Shown: positions 1 through 6,738, counted from the stretch's first letter. The stretch: 13,822 nucleotides of DNA from Clostridium sp. CAG:567 (GCA_000437855.1 FR902186.1:1-13822); one strand, 5' to 3'. The notes: generated by a model from the sequence alone, not told the origin. Translations and numbers: made by a program.

Positions 1-486
1 AACGAGAATATAGAAAATATCAAAAATTATATTGAAAACGTAACTAATGTTACTCAGACGGTTAGAAGTGTAACTGACTTAAATGTTGCTATTGAAGATT
101 TTGAATTTTATACACTTGAAGTAGGTCAAGAAAATCGCTCACTTCAATATCAATTAGAACAAAAAGATGAAGTTATTGAAAAATTAAATGATAAATTATC
201 TGCTAAAGAAAAGATAATTAATAAACTACAAGAAGAAAAAGAAAGTTTGAAAGCACAATTACAAAAATTCAAAGGTTTTTGGCATAGTTTAATGAGCCAC
301 TTTCATAAGAGAATAACTTATGATAATGATACAAATTACAAAATTGTTAGTGATGACTTATATAAAAATGGCATATTTGATGATAACGATAATGAAATTG
401 CCAATAACATTTTAAGAAAAGTAACTATACCAAATGAAAACAAAACGGAAAAAAATAAAAAAAGAAATAATGATACAAGATTTTAA
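1..486 (+). CDS. MobV/Pre-family plasmid mobilisation relaxase, C-terminal part (5' end outside window)
   Basis: The frame is open from the first base and encodes 161 residues before the stop, so only the C-terminal tail is present. Residues about 35-90 are a charged, heptad-like coiled coil rich in E, K, L and Q. A short Trp-containing segment (FKGFWHSLM) follows, then a motif resembling VSDDLYKNGIFD near residues 117-128. A coiled coil followed by a DDLYKNGI-like box is how I remember MobV/Pre relaxase C-termini ending; the catalytic N-terminal domain is not visible. Such proteins nick the origin of transfer of small plasmids and mobilisable transposons; TnpZ of Tn4451 is one. The next gene begins 17 bases after the stop with its own Shine-Dalgarno site, which suggests one operon. 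An internal TTG at 247 is not a convincing start. Family assignment is from remembered sequence character, not an alignment. Confidence 0.72.
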   Translation, partial: NENIENIKNYIENVTNVTQTVRSVTDLNVAIEDFEFYTLEVGQENRSLQYQLEQKDEVIEKLNDKLSAKEKIINKLQEEKESLKAQLQKFKGFWHSLMSHFHKRITYDNDTNYKIVSDDLYKNGIFDDNDNEIANNILRKVTIPNENKTEKNKKRNNDTRF

Positions 487-503
487 CATGGAGGTATTAT
501 AAA

Positions 504-800
504 ATGGAACAAGAAAAAGTAAAATATTTAATTGATATGATAAATAATATGGATATAAAGGATAAATTAAGACTAGCAATATGTATGAGCCAAAGCAAAT
601 GGTCTGGGCTTATATATAATACTAAAGAATATTATGAAAAATTTGATAGTATGTTAAAAGATATAGATGAAGAATATAAAACTACACTTATAAATTTTAG
701 AAAATATAAGATTGTAATGTTTGCTATGACTAAGCTTATGGAAATGGAAACAATCGAACAAAATAAAGTAGCACTATATTTATTTAATAATATATTTTAG
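504..800 (+). CDS. Small hypothetical protein downstream of the relaxase
   Basis: This encodes 98 residues starting at an ATG preceded by a strong GGAGG site about 10 bases upstream. I do not recognise the family. The sequence is predicted mostly helical, with no signal peptide and no clear membrane segment; residues 1-30 and 40-85 look amphipathic. It follows the relaxase gene by 17 bases and is probably co-transcribed, so an accessory mobilisation or element-maintenance role is possible but unproven. No terminator hairpin with a U-run is evident after its stop, so transcription could run on towards the toxin-like locus. Confidence 0.65.
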   Translation: MEQEKVKYLIDMINNMDIKDKLRLAICMSQSKWSGLIYNTKEYYEKFDSMLKDIDEEYKTTLINFRKYKIVMFAMTKLMEMETIEQNKVALYLFNNIF

Positions 801-852
801 AAGGTCATTCATTTAAAAAGAACAAAATTTTGTAAAAATTTCAAATGTTCGC

Positions 853-881
853 TTGTAATTTACAAAAAAATGTAGTATAGT
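853..881 (+). promoter_or_regulatory. Promoter of the small hydrophobic peptide (toxin-like) mRNA
   Basis: TTGTAA (853-858) and TATAGT (876-881) are separated by exactly 17 bases. The expected start is near 888, and the transcript would begin close to an AGGAAATGAA sequence at 891-900. The same ten bases sit at the 5' end of the convergent antisense RNA, so the two promoter regions look like inverted copies of each other. Confidence 0.65.
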
Positions 882-968
882 AGTTATCATAGGAAATGAA
901 TAAAAAGCAGATGTGCGTGTTGCCACTGAACGTCATAGTTTTGACTATGAGAAAGTGAGGTGGTGTTT

Positions 969-1073
969 ATGGTTGATTTTTTACTATTCCTAATTTTAGG
1001 ATTTATGATTTCTGTAACTATAAACGTAGCCTTATTGACAATTATATACATAATTTGGACTAATAAGGAATAA
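969..1073 (+). CDS. 34-residue hydrophobic peptide, candidate type I toxin
   Basis: The ORF encodes 34 residues: a two-residue polar start, a run of about 27 hydrophobic residues able to span the membrane, and a short charged tail ending TNKE. This matches the general design of type I toxins such as TxpA, Fst and the holin-like toxins of Firmicutes, which depolarise or damage the membrane when overproduced. The ATG follows GTGAGGTGG by six bases. A small hairpin (CATAG at 934-938, CTATG at 945-949) lies just before that site. The mRNA leader of about 80 bases is long for so small a gene. It has its own promoter and terminator, and a convergent RNA overlaps its 3' end. The type I assignment rests on architecture, not on recognised homology; a free-standing small membrane protein is the alternative. 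Confidence 0.68.
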   Translation: MVDFLLFLILGFMISVTINVALLTIIYIIWTNKE

Positions 1074-1074
1074 A

Positions 1075-1162
1075 TAAAAACACTACATTTTGCTTTGGAC
1101 AGGCAATGTAGTGTTTATTACATTAATATGTGGTAACATACATTTCTGTATGTTCATTTCCT
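1075..1162 (-). ncRNA. Candidate antisense antitoxin RNA, convergent with the 34-residue peptide mRNA
   Basis: A consensus minus-strand promoter (1169-1197) would start an RNA near 1162, running to the terminator stem at 1078-1116 and ending in a U-rich tail (GTTTTTATTT on the minus strand). No ORF with a ribosome-binding site is apparent in it. Its last 40-45 bases are complementary to the 3' end of the peptide mRNA, as in TxpA/RatA-type pairs, and the shared bidirectional terminator recalls the par locus of pAD1. Ends are inferred from signals only. Confidence 0.6.
1078..1116. terminator. Bidirectional terminator shared by toxin-like mRNA and antisense RNA
   Basis: The arms AAACACTACATT (1078-1089) and AATGTAGTGTTT (1105-1116) pair perfectly over 12 bp around a 15-base loop. 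On the minus strand the stem is followed by a U-rich tract; on the plus strand the following tract is weaker (TTTATTA). Confidence 0.82.
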
Positions 1163-1168
1163 AATACT

Positions 1169-1197
1169 ATTATACTAGTATTATTTGAATTTGTCAA
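1169..1197 (-). promoter_or_regulatory. Consensus minus-strand promoter for the antisense RNA
   Basis: Read on the minus strand, TTGACA (1192-1197) and TATAAT (1169-1174) are both perfect consensus with 17 bases between. It is the strongest promoter seen in the window, as expected for an antitoxin RNA that must exceed its target. The -10 element overlaps a perfect 7-bp inverted repeat (AATACTA 1163-1169, TAGTATT 1176-1182) that could bind a regulator. Confidence 0.8.
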
Positions 1198-1202
1198 ATT
1201 TT

Positions 1203-1917
1203 TTATCTTTCAAATTGTTGAATATCTTTCTCTGTCCTATCTCTTTGAGTAGTACAATATTCATACATATCATTGTCATCATTTTTTTCTTTCTTTTTTG
1301 CAACGATTATCATATCTGCTTTTGTTCGTACAGGCTCAGTATAAGGTTTATGCTGTAATTTTTGACGTAAGTTAAAACTTTCTCTTATAGACTTTTCATC
1401 AACTTCTCTTCCGTTTAGCTAAATCTCTTTGTATTCTATTATTTAATCTAGTTTCATCATCTACATCAAAATAAATTAACAAATCGGGAGCTATAACAAA
1501 ATCAAAATCACCTTCAACGATAATATATTTCACTTGAGAAATCTTTTTATGATACTCCTTAGCATCAACTGCTTCTCCTGTCACATCATCATATGTTGGA
1601 ACATAACAGTACTCTCCATTTTTTAGAGTTTTAATTGTAGCAATATTATTATTAAGAACTCTTTGATTATATTTTTTTAAAGGATTTCCTCCTTCTAAAT
1701 ACTTTCGTCTATATTCTCTATCCCCAAGTACATAATCATCTGTACTTAATGTACATGCATCACTTAAAAATGATACTAATTCATTGGCAAATGTAGTTTT
1801 CCCACTTCCTGCACCTCCAACAATACTTATAACTTTAATTTTTTCTTCATCTATACTATTTATCCTTTGCTTTATTTCCATAAATACATGTTCTCGATCT
1901 AAATTATTTGTATCCAT
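1203..1917 (-). pseudogene. Uridine-kinase-like P-loop kinase with an internal frameshift
   Basis: The intact 5' frame (1399-1917) gives 172 residues with a Walker A loop GGAGSGKT at residues 34-41, a TDDY motif near residue 60 as in uridine kinase/phosphoribulokinase-like enzymes, and IIVEGDFDF about 70 residues further on. It stops right after AKRKRS. In the adjacent frame the protein continues naturally (GREVDEKSIRESFNLRQK, then KADMIIVAKKK) to a stop at 1203. One missing base near 1408-1413, around CGGAAG on the minus strand, explains the break and would restore about 237 residues. No slippery heptamer is present, so this is a mutation or a read error rather than programmed frameshifting. 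The family phosphorylates nucleosides or other small molecules with ATP. It lies 17 bases after the HAD gene, in the same operon. Confidence 0.78.
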
Positions 1918-1934
1918 TTTGACTCATTCCTCAT

Positions 1935-2609
1935 TCATCTGTATTTTTCTACATCATATAATCTTATGTCATCAAAAGTACTTATAATTTTTAAATCTGG
2001 TTGATTTTCAAATATATTCCTTCTTCCTTCAGGGACAACTGCAATTATTTCTTTAACTCCAGCACTTTTAGCTGATTTAATTCCAGATGATGCATCTTCA
2101 AAAACAATACAATTATCTGGTTGTATATTTAAGGCTTCTGATGCTTTCAAATAAATGTCTGGTTCTGGTTTTCCTCTAAATGTTCCATCATCGTAAACAA
2201 TTTTACTTATATCAAACCATTTATCTAATTGAAATTCTTTAATAAAAAAATTAACATTATTTATTTCTGAAGCTGTAGCAATAGTAAAAGGTATATTGTT
2301 CTCTTTCAAATAATTTAAATATCTTTCAACTCCTGGTGCAAGTTTAAATTTGCTTAAATCACTTTTACATAAATCTCGATATATGCTTTCTTTCTGCTGA
2401 GCAAGTTCGTTTACCTCTTCTTCTGTAAGCTCTCTTTTTTTAAGGTATTCTAATGTATCTTTATTGGTTCTTCCATGAAAATATGTATTAAATTCTTCAT
2501 CTGTTATATCTCGTCCTGATAATTTTTTACCAAATGTTTTCCATGCATTTTCTTGTATTTCAGAATCCCAAAACAATGTCCCATTAAAATCAAAAATAAT
2601 TCCTTTCAT
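1935..2609 (-). CDS. HAD-superfamily hydrolase, beta-phosphoglucomutase-like
   Basis: The 224-residue protein has the HAD motifs in order: FDFNGT at residues 6-11 with nucleophile Asp7, a helical cap, TAS near 112-114, Lys147 in GKPEPD, and acidic motif IV as FEDASSG with Glu171 and Asp172. Length and cap position fit the beta-phosphoglucomutase/phosphatase subgroup of small cytoplasmic phosphohydrolases or mutases. The usual second Asp of motif I (DxD) is Asn9, which may weaken acid/base chemistry or mark a subgroup. The start is supported by AGGAGG with correct spacing. It follows the YgjV-like gene by 27 bases and precedes the kinase by 17, so the three appear to form an operon. A kinase beside a phosphatase suggests handling of one sugar, nucleoside or cofactor substrate, but the substrate cannot be read from sequence. 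Confidence 0.88.
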   Translation of the reverse strand: MKGIIFDFNGTLFWDSEIQENAWKTFGKKLSGRDITDEEFNTYFHGRTNKDTLEYLKKRELTEEEVNELAQQKESIYRDLCKSDLSKFKLAPGVERYLNYLKENNIPFTIATASEINNVNFFIKEFQLDKWFDISKIVYDDGTFRGKPEPDIYLKASEALNIQPDNCIVFEDASSGIKSAKSAGVKEIIAVVPEGRRNIFENQPDLKIISTFDDIRLYDVEKYR

Positions 2610-2636
2610 TTTTACCTCCTAAAAATTTATTTATTA

Positions 2637-3140
2637 TTATATTTTTTTATCTTTTAAATACATTCTATATGCTGAAATATTACTAATGATTACAAATATT
2701 TCCAATATTCCTACATAATTTTTTATAGTCATACAATATGCTAGATAAAAACAACTAGCAGCAATACCTATTAATCTCATATGTTGTGGTTTTAAATACC
2801 AATTTCCTATAATAATACAAATTGATGATAATAGCATTAAAATCGTAGAAATACCTTCATATTGTAATAAAGCTATTGTCAAAAAAGCTATCATTGATAA
2901 AACAAAACCTATATTCCACTTTTTATTTTTCTTTGTTTTATAGTAAACTACAAATAATAGTAATAATTGTATAGCTACCATATATACTCCAGACATTGAG
3001 TTAAATGCCCAAAGTGAAGCAATTACAAATAATTTTGAAATGATATCTATATATAATATTTGATGTTTTTCTTTTTTAAATCTACTTATACAATAAAACA
3101 AATAATTAAATACTGTTAATACGTATCCTAAAATATTCAT
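2637..3140 (-). CDS. YgjV-like integral membrane protein
   Basis: The protein is about 167 residues with roughly six or seven hydrophobic segments spaced along its whole length, no cleavable signal, and a lysine-rich C-terminus. Size and pattern resemble the inner-membrane YgjV family (Imp-YgjV), whose biochemical role is unknown to me. I chose the ATG at 3140, giving an N-terminus MNILGYVLTV, because AAAGGTG lies at the right distance before it. The in-frame ATG five codons earlier (3155) has no ribosome site and would place that site inside the coding region. It is the first gene of a minus-strand operon with the HAD protein and kinase, so it may transport the compound those enzymes modify. 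That link is inference from neighbourhood only. Confidence 0.78.
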   Translation of the reverse strand: MNILGYVLTVFNYLFYCISRFKKEKHQILYIDIISKLFVIASLWAFNSMSGVYMVAIQLLLLFVVYYKTKKNKKWNIGFVLSMIAFLTIALLQYEGISTILMLLSSICIIIGNWYLKPQHMRLIGIAASCFYLAYCMTIKNYVGILEIFVIISNISAYRMYLKDKKI

Positions 3141-3162
3141 AGTAACACCTTTCATCTTTAAC

Positions 3163-3193
3163 AGAAATTATTATTTCTTTTGCACATATTATA
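3163..3193 (-). promoter_or_regulatory. Promoter region of the YgjV-HAD-kinase operon
   Basis: A perfect minus-strand -10 box TATAAT lies at 3188-3193; no good -35 is visible beyond a T-run. Between it and the ribosome site is a perfect inverted repeat (AGAAAT 3163-3168, ATTTCT 3173-3178), a possible operator or small 5' hairpin. Confidence 0.5.
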
Positions 3194-3314
3194 TCATATT
3201 ATTATTTAAAAAAAAAAGACTTTTAAAAAAATTTAATTACTTACAATTAAAATTTAATATTAATTTATATATTTTTTATTTTCCTATTGCTAGAATACAA
3301 ATTTTATGTTAAAG

Positions 3315-3320
3315 TATAAT
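3315..3320 (+). promoter_or_regulatory. Putative -10 of module 1 leader
   Basis: TATAAT is perfect, but the -35 region is weak: AGAATA at 17-base spacing, or TTGCTA at 21. It precedes the structured leader at about 3327 and is the only visible promoter for the small protein, recombinase and TnpV genes. Confidence 0.5.
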
Positions 3321-3326
3321 CAATAA

Positions 3327-3441
3327 ATCGAGTTATATAAGAGATCTAGAAACAAAGTATGTCATTTTTTCGCATACCTGTTTCGAAATCGCTCCATTTG
3401 AAAACAACTTACGAACCAATATAGTATCGTAAGTTTTTATT
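3327..3441 (+). ncRNA. Module 1 structured leader: hairpin, CGCTCCA, terminator
   Basis: A hairpin is formed by GAAACA (3349-3354) plus GTATG (3357-3361) with CATAC (3373-3377) plus TGTTTC (3379-3384), separated by a small internal loop. CGCTCCA follows at 3390-3396. Then comes a terminator, ACTTACGA (3407-3414) with TCGTAAGT (3427-3434), followed by TTTTATTTT. The coding region begins about 50 bases beyond the terminator, so the terminator probably acts as an attenuator; alternatively this is a separate small RNA. The same order recurs in the leader at 6810-6927 and the RNA at 13710-13806. I do not recognise a known riboswitch. The stretch 3141-3488 contains no gene apart from this leader. 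Confidence 0.6.
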
Positions 3442-3488
3442 TTATATAAAACTATAATGTTTTCTTTCTAGAAAGGAGAACATTTTTT

Positions 3489-3773
3489 ATGCTTGAATTC
3501 AAAATAATACAAGAATTAAAACCAAATACTGAAATTCTAGAAATCATCAAAAGCTACACTTACATAACTAAAAATGGTAAAGTTAAACACTTACTGAAAA
3601 CAAATCTGCAATTTGTTGAACCTATAGAGTACATAATTACATATTCTACTATTCTTACAATACTAGAATACAAAGTTAATGAGATTAGAAATAAACCATT
3701 CTACATTAAAGAGCATAATGAGAAATACAATCTCAAAGAAATCAAACAAATTATCATAAAATTATCAAATTAG
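3489..3773 (+). CDS. Module 1 small protein, homologous to the one at 6976-7245
   Basis: This encodes 94 residues starting at an ATG preceded by AGAAAGGAG. That site lies in the right half of an inverted repeat with the preceding GTTTTCTTTCT, so a hairpin could hide it. The family is not recognised. Residues 29-50 (NGKVKHLLKTNLQFVEP and following) align without gaps to residues 33-54 of the second small protein, sharing NG, KTNL, an aromatic, EP and II. Both lie downstream of a similar leader and upstream of a serine recombinase, so they are paralogous modules. The composition suggests a small soluble alpha/beta protein with a lysine-rich C-terminus. A regulatory or recombination-directionality role is conceivable but is pure inference from position. 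Confidence 0.72.
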   Translation: MLEFKIIQELKPNTEILEIIKSYTYITKNGKVKHLLKTNLQFVEPIEYIITYSTILTILEYKVNEIRNKPFYIKEHNEKYNLKEIKQIIIKLSN

Positions 3774-3806
3774 TGTCTGCAATTTTATTATTTAAAGAGG
3801 AAACAA

Positions 3807-3926
3807 ATGAGAGATATTTTTAGTTTAGGGTTGCAAAAATTAAAACTATTTAGGAAACAATTGAAAGAAATTTTCAAAAATTGGTTGTTATTTTCCGTTT
3901 TAGTTTGGAAAGAAGTGAGGAGATGA
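3807..3926 (+). CDS. 39-residue ORF translationally coupled to recombinase 1
   Basis: The ATG is preceded by AAAGAGGAAA at good spacing. The ORF encodes 39 residues, basic in the first half with a tryptophan-rich hydrophobic stretch (NWLLFSVLVW) in the second. Its last codons overlap the GTGAGGAG ribosome site of the recombinase, whose ATG lies four bases after this stop. That arrangement suggests translational coupling, with ribosomes finishing here re-initiating on the recombinase. It could be a leader that sets recombinase level or a small amphipathic protein with its own job. No homologue is recognised. Confidence 0.55.
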   Translation: MRDIFSLGLQKLKLFRKQLKEIFKNWLLFSVLVWKEVRR

Positions 3927-3930
3927 TTTT

Positions 3931-5721
3931 ATGAGTAATAGATGTGCAGTATATGTAAGAGTTAGCACAGATGATCAAAGAGATAATGGTTATTCTATTG
4001 ATTCACAATTAAGAATGATTAAAGAATATTGTGAGAAAAACTACTATTTAATAGTTGATGTCTATAATGATGCAGGACATTCTGGAAAAGATTTAATGAG
4101 ACCTGAAATGCAAAGATTATTAAAAGATATTAAATCTAAAAAGATAGATAAATTAGTTGCAATTAAAGTAGATAGATTAACTAGAAATAATTATGATGGT
4201 TTTTGGCTACTTAATTATTGTGAACAACACGATGTAAAAATTGAATTAATACTAGAACCTTATGATGTATCTACTGCTAATGGTGAAATGATATTTGGAA
4301 TGAATTTAGTATTTGGGCAAAGAGAAAGAAAAGAAATTGGAGCAAGAACTAAACGAGCTATGGAAGAAATGGCATTATCTAAAATACACCCTAGTAAAGC
4401 ACCATATGGCTATATTAGAAACAAAGAAACAGGACATTTAGAGATAGAACCTATTGAGGCACAAGTAGTTAAAGAAATATTTGAACTATGTAAAAAAGGA
4501 CATTCTACAAGAAACATAGCAAGTATTATGAAAGATAATAATTCATACTTGAAACAAGGTAAATGGCGAAGTGACCGAGTCTATAAAATATTAACTAATT
4601 CTATTTATATAGGTGTATTTGAATATGGAAAATATAAAAGAAAACCACAAGACGTTTTAAGAGTTAATAACTATTGTGAACCTATTATTGATGAACAAAC
4701 TTGGAATGTTACAAGAGCAAATTTAGAGAAAAATAAACACTCTAATTATGGAGAACATATTCATTTATTTACTTCAATAGTTAAGTGTCCAGATTGTGGT
4801 GTAATACTTTCTTCTACTAATTCTTTTAAAAATAGTGGAACTGAAAAAGAAAAAGTTTATTATCATTTGACTTGTAAAAATGCTAATTGTAAATCAAAAG
4901 GACTTCATTATAGTTCAGATAAAATAGAACAAAAACTAGGACGTATTTTAAATGAATTAACTAGATATATGTATGATGCAGATAATGAAATTATAGTTTG
5001 TAATTCTACTAAAACTAAAGAGATTAAAGACATAGATAATGCTATTGAAAAATTAAAACAACAAGAGAAAAAGTTAGTAGATTTATATTTAAGTTCTACC
5101 CTAAATGTTGAAGTAATTAACCACAAAAATGAAGTAATAAAAAAAGAAATAGATAAACTAAACCAAAAGAAAAACAAACTAGATCCAGATGATGACTTTA
5201 AAGATTATACAGTAGAATTACTTAAAAAATTAGATTGTGATTATCAAGATGATAACAATATTTTATTTCAAAATAAACTAGGATTTTCATTTTTATGGGA
5301 TAGTTTAAATAGAAAAACTAAGAAAGAATTAATACAAAGATTAATAGCAAATTTAGAAATTACAAGAGATAAAAATTACAATATTGAAATTAAAAATATA
5401 AAATTCACAGATGAATTTATATCTAAAAGTAATAAAGAATATTTAAATTATCTTAATGAAATTTTAAATAATAATGAAATTGGAATTAAATATAAAGAAC
5501 AAATCAACAAGCAAGAATTAGAAAAATTAGAACAAGATTACTTCATATTTTCTACAAAAAAATATGAAGATAATAAATATTCTGAAGCAGATTTGATTTT
5601 ATATATGGAACTAATAAAACAACATTTTTTTCACGATGGAATTATAAATTGTCCATATATTGAAGATAATAACATAGTAGATAACCTACTATTAATACCA
5701 AAAACAATTATAAATATTTAA
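3931..5721 (+). CDS. Large serine recombinase (TnpX-like), intact
   Basis: The protein has 596 residues. The N-terminal resolvase domain occupies about residues 1-145, with YVRVSTDDQ placing the catalytic serine at Ser12, DRLTR at 81-85, and a GQRERKEIGART helix near 129-140. A recombinase DNA-binding domain spans about 155-265. A zinc-ribbon follows with CPDC (Cys286, Cys289) and Cys315/Cys320. A charged coiled coil lies near 365-415, then a long lysine- and asparagine-rich tail. This is the layout of integrases that excise and insert mobilisable transposons through att sites without cofactors. It lies in one transcription unit with the small protein, the 39-residue ORF and TnpV. TnpV next door and a MobV relaxase in the window favour a Tn4451-like element. 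att sites could not be identified by eye. Confidence 0.93.
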   Translation: MSNRCAVYVRVSTDDQRDNGYSIDSQLRMIKEYCEKNYYLIVDVYNDAGHSGKDLMRPEMQRLLKDIKSKKIDKLVAIKVDRLTRNNYDGFWLLNYCEQHDVKIELILEPYDVSTANGEMIFGMNLVFGQRERKEIGARTKRAMEEMALSKIHPSKAPYGYIRNKETGHLEIEPIEAQVVKEIFELCKKGHSTRNIASIMKDNNSYLKQGKWRSDRVYKILTNSIYIGVFEYGKYKRKPQDVLRVNNYCEPIIDEQTWNVTRANLEKNKHSNYGEHIHLFTSIVKCPDCGVILSSTNSFKNSGTEKEKVYYHLTCKNANCKSKGLHYSSDKIEQKLGRILNELTRYMYDADNEIIVCNSTKTKEIKDIDNAIEKLKQQEKKLVDLYLSSTLNVEVINHKNEVIKKEIDKLNQKKNKLDPDDDFKDYTVELLKKLDCDYQDDNNILFQNKLGFSFLWDSLNRKTKKELIQRLIANLEITRDKNYNIEIKNIKFTDEFISKSNKEYLNYLNEILNNNEIGIKYKEQINKQELEKLEQDYFIFSTKKYEDNKYSEADLILYMELIKQHFFHDGIINCPYIEDNNIVDNLLLIPKTIINI

Positions 5722-5748
5722 TAAAAATAAGAAAGGAATGATTTTATT

Positions 5749-6102
5749 ATGGAAATAACTTATACAAAACAAGGAGATTATTTATTGCCAGATTTAACTT
5801 TAAAAGAAACTAAAAAAGGAATTATAAACAAATATGGAAGAATGAGATTAGCCTATTTAAAAGAATATAAAAAAGCACTATATACTTCACTTTTAATGAA
5901 AGAAGAACTTACTAATCATCTTATTTCAGTAAGTAAAAGTTCAGAAGATTTATTAAATACTTTGATGGAAAGTTATAAAAAATCAGATGAAAGACTATTC
6001 GAAAAAAATAAAAAAAGAAATCATATTGAATGGGCAAAACTTATGAATAATTATAAAATTACAGCAGAAGAAATTATATTAAAAGAGTATATTTTTATAT
6101 AA
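5749..6102 (+). CDS. tnpV: Transposon-encoded protein TnpV
   Basis: This 117-residue protein begins EITYTKQGDYLLPDLTL and includes KYGRMRLAYLKEYKKALYT and, near its end, EWAKLMNNYKITAEEIILKE. These are the recognisable features of the TnpV family carried by Tn4451-type mobilisable transposons. TnpV is a small soluble protein of uncertain function, not needed for excision by TnpX as far as I recall. It lies 27 bases after the recombinase stop with its own GAAAGGA site and is followed by a terminator, so it is the last gene of module 1. Length is normal and no disruption is seen. Confidence 0.88.
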   Translation: MEITYTKQGDYLLPDLTLKETKKGIINKYGRMRLAYLKEYKKALYTSLLMKEELTNHLISVSKSSEDLLNTLMESYKKSDERLFEKNKKRNHIEWAKLMNNYKITAEEIILKEYIFI

Positions 6103-6110
6103 ATAATTTA

Positions 6111-6152
6111 AAAAAGAGCAAAAAATTAGCAAAGTAATTTAATCCTCTTTTT
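6111..6152 (+). terminator. Terminator after tnpV
   Basis: The outer stem is AAAAAGAG (6111-6118) with CTCTTTTT (6145-6152) and the inner stem AAATTA (6123-6128) with TAATTT (6135-6140) around GCAAAG. The right arm supplies the U-run. It closes the module 1 transcription unit. Confidence 0.65.
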
Positions 6153-6166
6153 ATATATTAACCAAT

Positions 6167-6241
6167 ATGGGAGTAAAAGTAATGTCTAGCCAGCACTGAA
6201 TTTATACTCCCGTACAAATTCTTATATGGGGAAAATCCCCA
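6167..6241. repeat. Pair of inverted repeats between TnpV and the nucleotidyltransferase
   Basis: GGGAGTA (6169-6175) pairs with TACTCCC (6205-6211), extendable by two bp, around a 29-base loop. Sixteen bases later TGGGGA (6227-6232) and TCCCCA (6236-6241) form a tight hairpin with an AAA loop, followed by AACCCC. These G/C-rich arms stand out in AT-rich DNA and no ORF explains them. They lie at the likely right end of module 1. An origin of transfer, a recombinase end sequence or a terminator pair are all possible; I cannot decide from sequence. Confidence 0.5.
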
Positions 6242-6291
6242 AACCCCTTAATTTTTAAAAATTGCAACTAGAAAAAAACAAGGTTAATTTA

Positions 6292-6696
6292 TTATTTAAC
6301 CTCGTCTGTATCTTTATAAAAATCCATAATGTGTTGAATGTCTTTTTTATCTTTTGAACGATTAAGTTGCTTTTTTAATTTTAATACAGATTTTATTGTT
6401 TGTACTTTATATCCGAATAATTCTATATATTCTATTTTTTCATAATAATGATTACTAAAATTTATTATATTATCAATAAACCAAACATTATAATTTTCAA
6501 TTTCTTTTTCAAACGTGCAACTATATTTTTTTAATAATTGGTTATATAATTCATTAGAAACAGTTATATCTATATCAGATGTATATTCTTTTACATTTTG
6601 AAGTACTAAAGCTGCACCACTAATAACTATATAATTTTGTGAATCAAAATTATATTTATTTAGTGTTTTTAAAATATTCTCTTTGTTAAAAATCAT
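6292..6696 (-). CDS. Small nucleotidyltransferase-fold protein
   Basis: The 134-residue protein has GAALVLQNVKEYTSDIDIT, with Gly27 followed by the metal-binding pair Asp41 and Asp43. This matches the GG/GS-x(9-13)-DxD signature of minimal nucleotidyltransferases (MNT, AbiEii-like, LnuA-like). The C-terminus contains RSKDKKDIQHI, resembling the (R/K)xKDxxDI helix of that group. These enzymes transfer nucleotides to proteins, tRNAs or small drugs, and many act as toxins or antitoxins. No HEPN or AbiEi partner is adjacent, so activity and target are unknown. The start follows GAAAGGAG at correct spacing. It is the only minus-strand gene between two plus-strand modules and looks like cargo or an independent insertion. 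Confidence 0.78.
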   Translation of the reverse strand: MIFNKENILKTLNKYNFDSQNYIVISGAALVLQNVKEYTSDIDITVSNELYNQLLKKYSCTFEKEIENYNVWFIDNIINFSNHYYEKIEYIELFGYKVQTIKSVLKLKKQLNRSKDKKDIQHIMDFYKDTDEVK

Positions 6697-6738
6697 TTTA
6701 TTCTCCTTTCAATAAATTACAGCGAATAATACAATTAC

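Noticed and set aside
1399..1420. Programmed ribosomal frameshift in the kinase gene
   Set aside because: No X XXY YYZ slippery heptamer and no downstream stimulatory hairpin are visible; a single-base loss is simpler.
3359..3424. 21-codon ORF (MSFFRIPVSKSLHLKTTYEPI) across the module 1 leader
   Set aside because: There is no convincing ribosome site and the heptamer is read in a different frame from the right-end leader, so no peptide is conserved between leaders.
3327..3441. Known riboswitch class for the leader
   Set aside because: I could not match it to the consensus of any riboswitch class I know, including T-box and c-di-GMP types. It is left as an unassigned structured leader.
4908..5177. 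Minus-strand ORF of 89 residues
   Set aside because: It is antisense to the coiled-coil part of recombinase 1 and has composition expected of a shadow frame.
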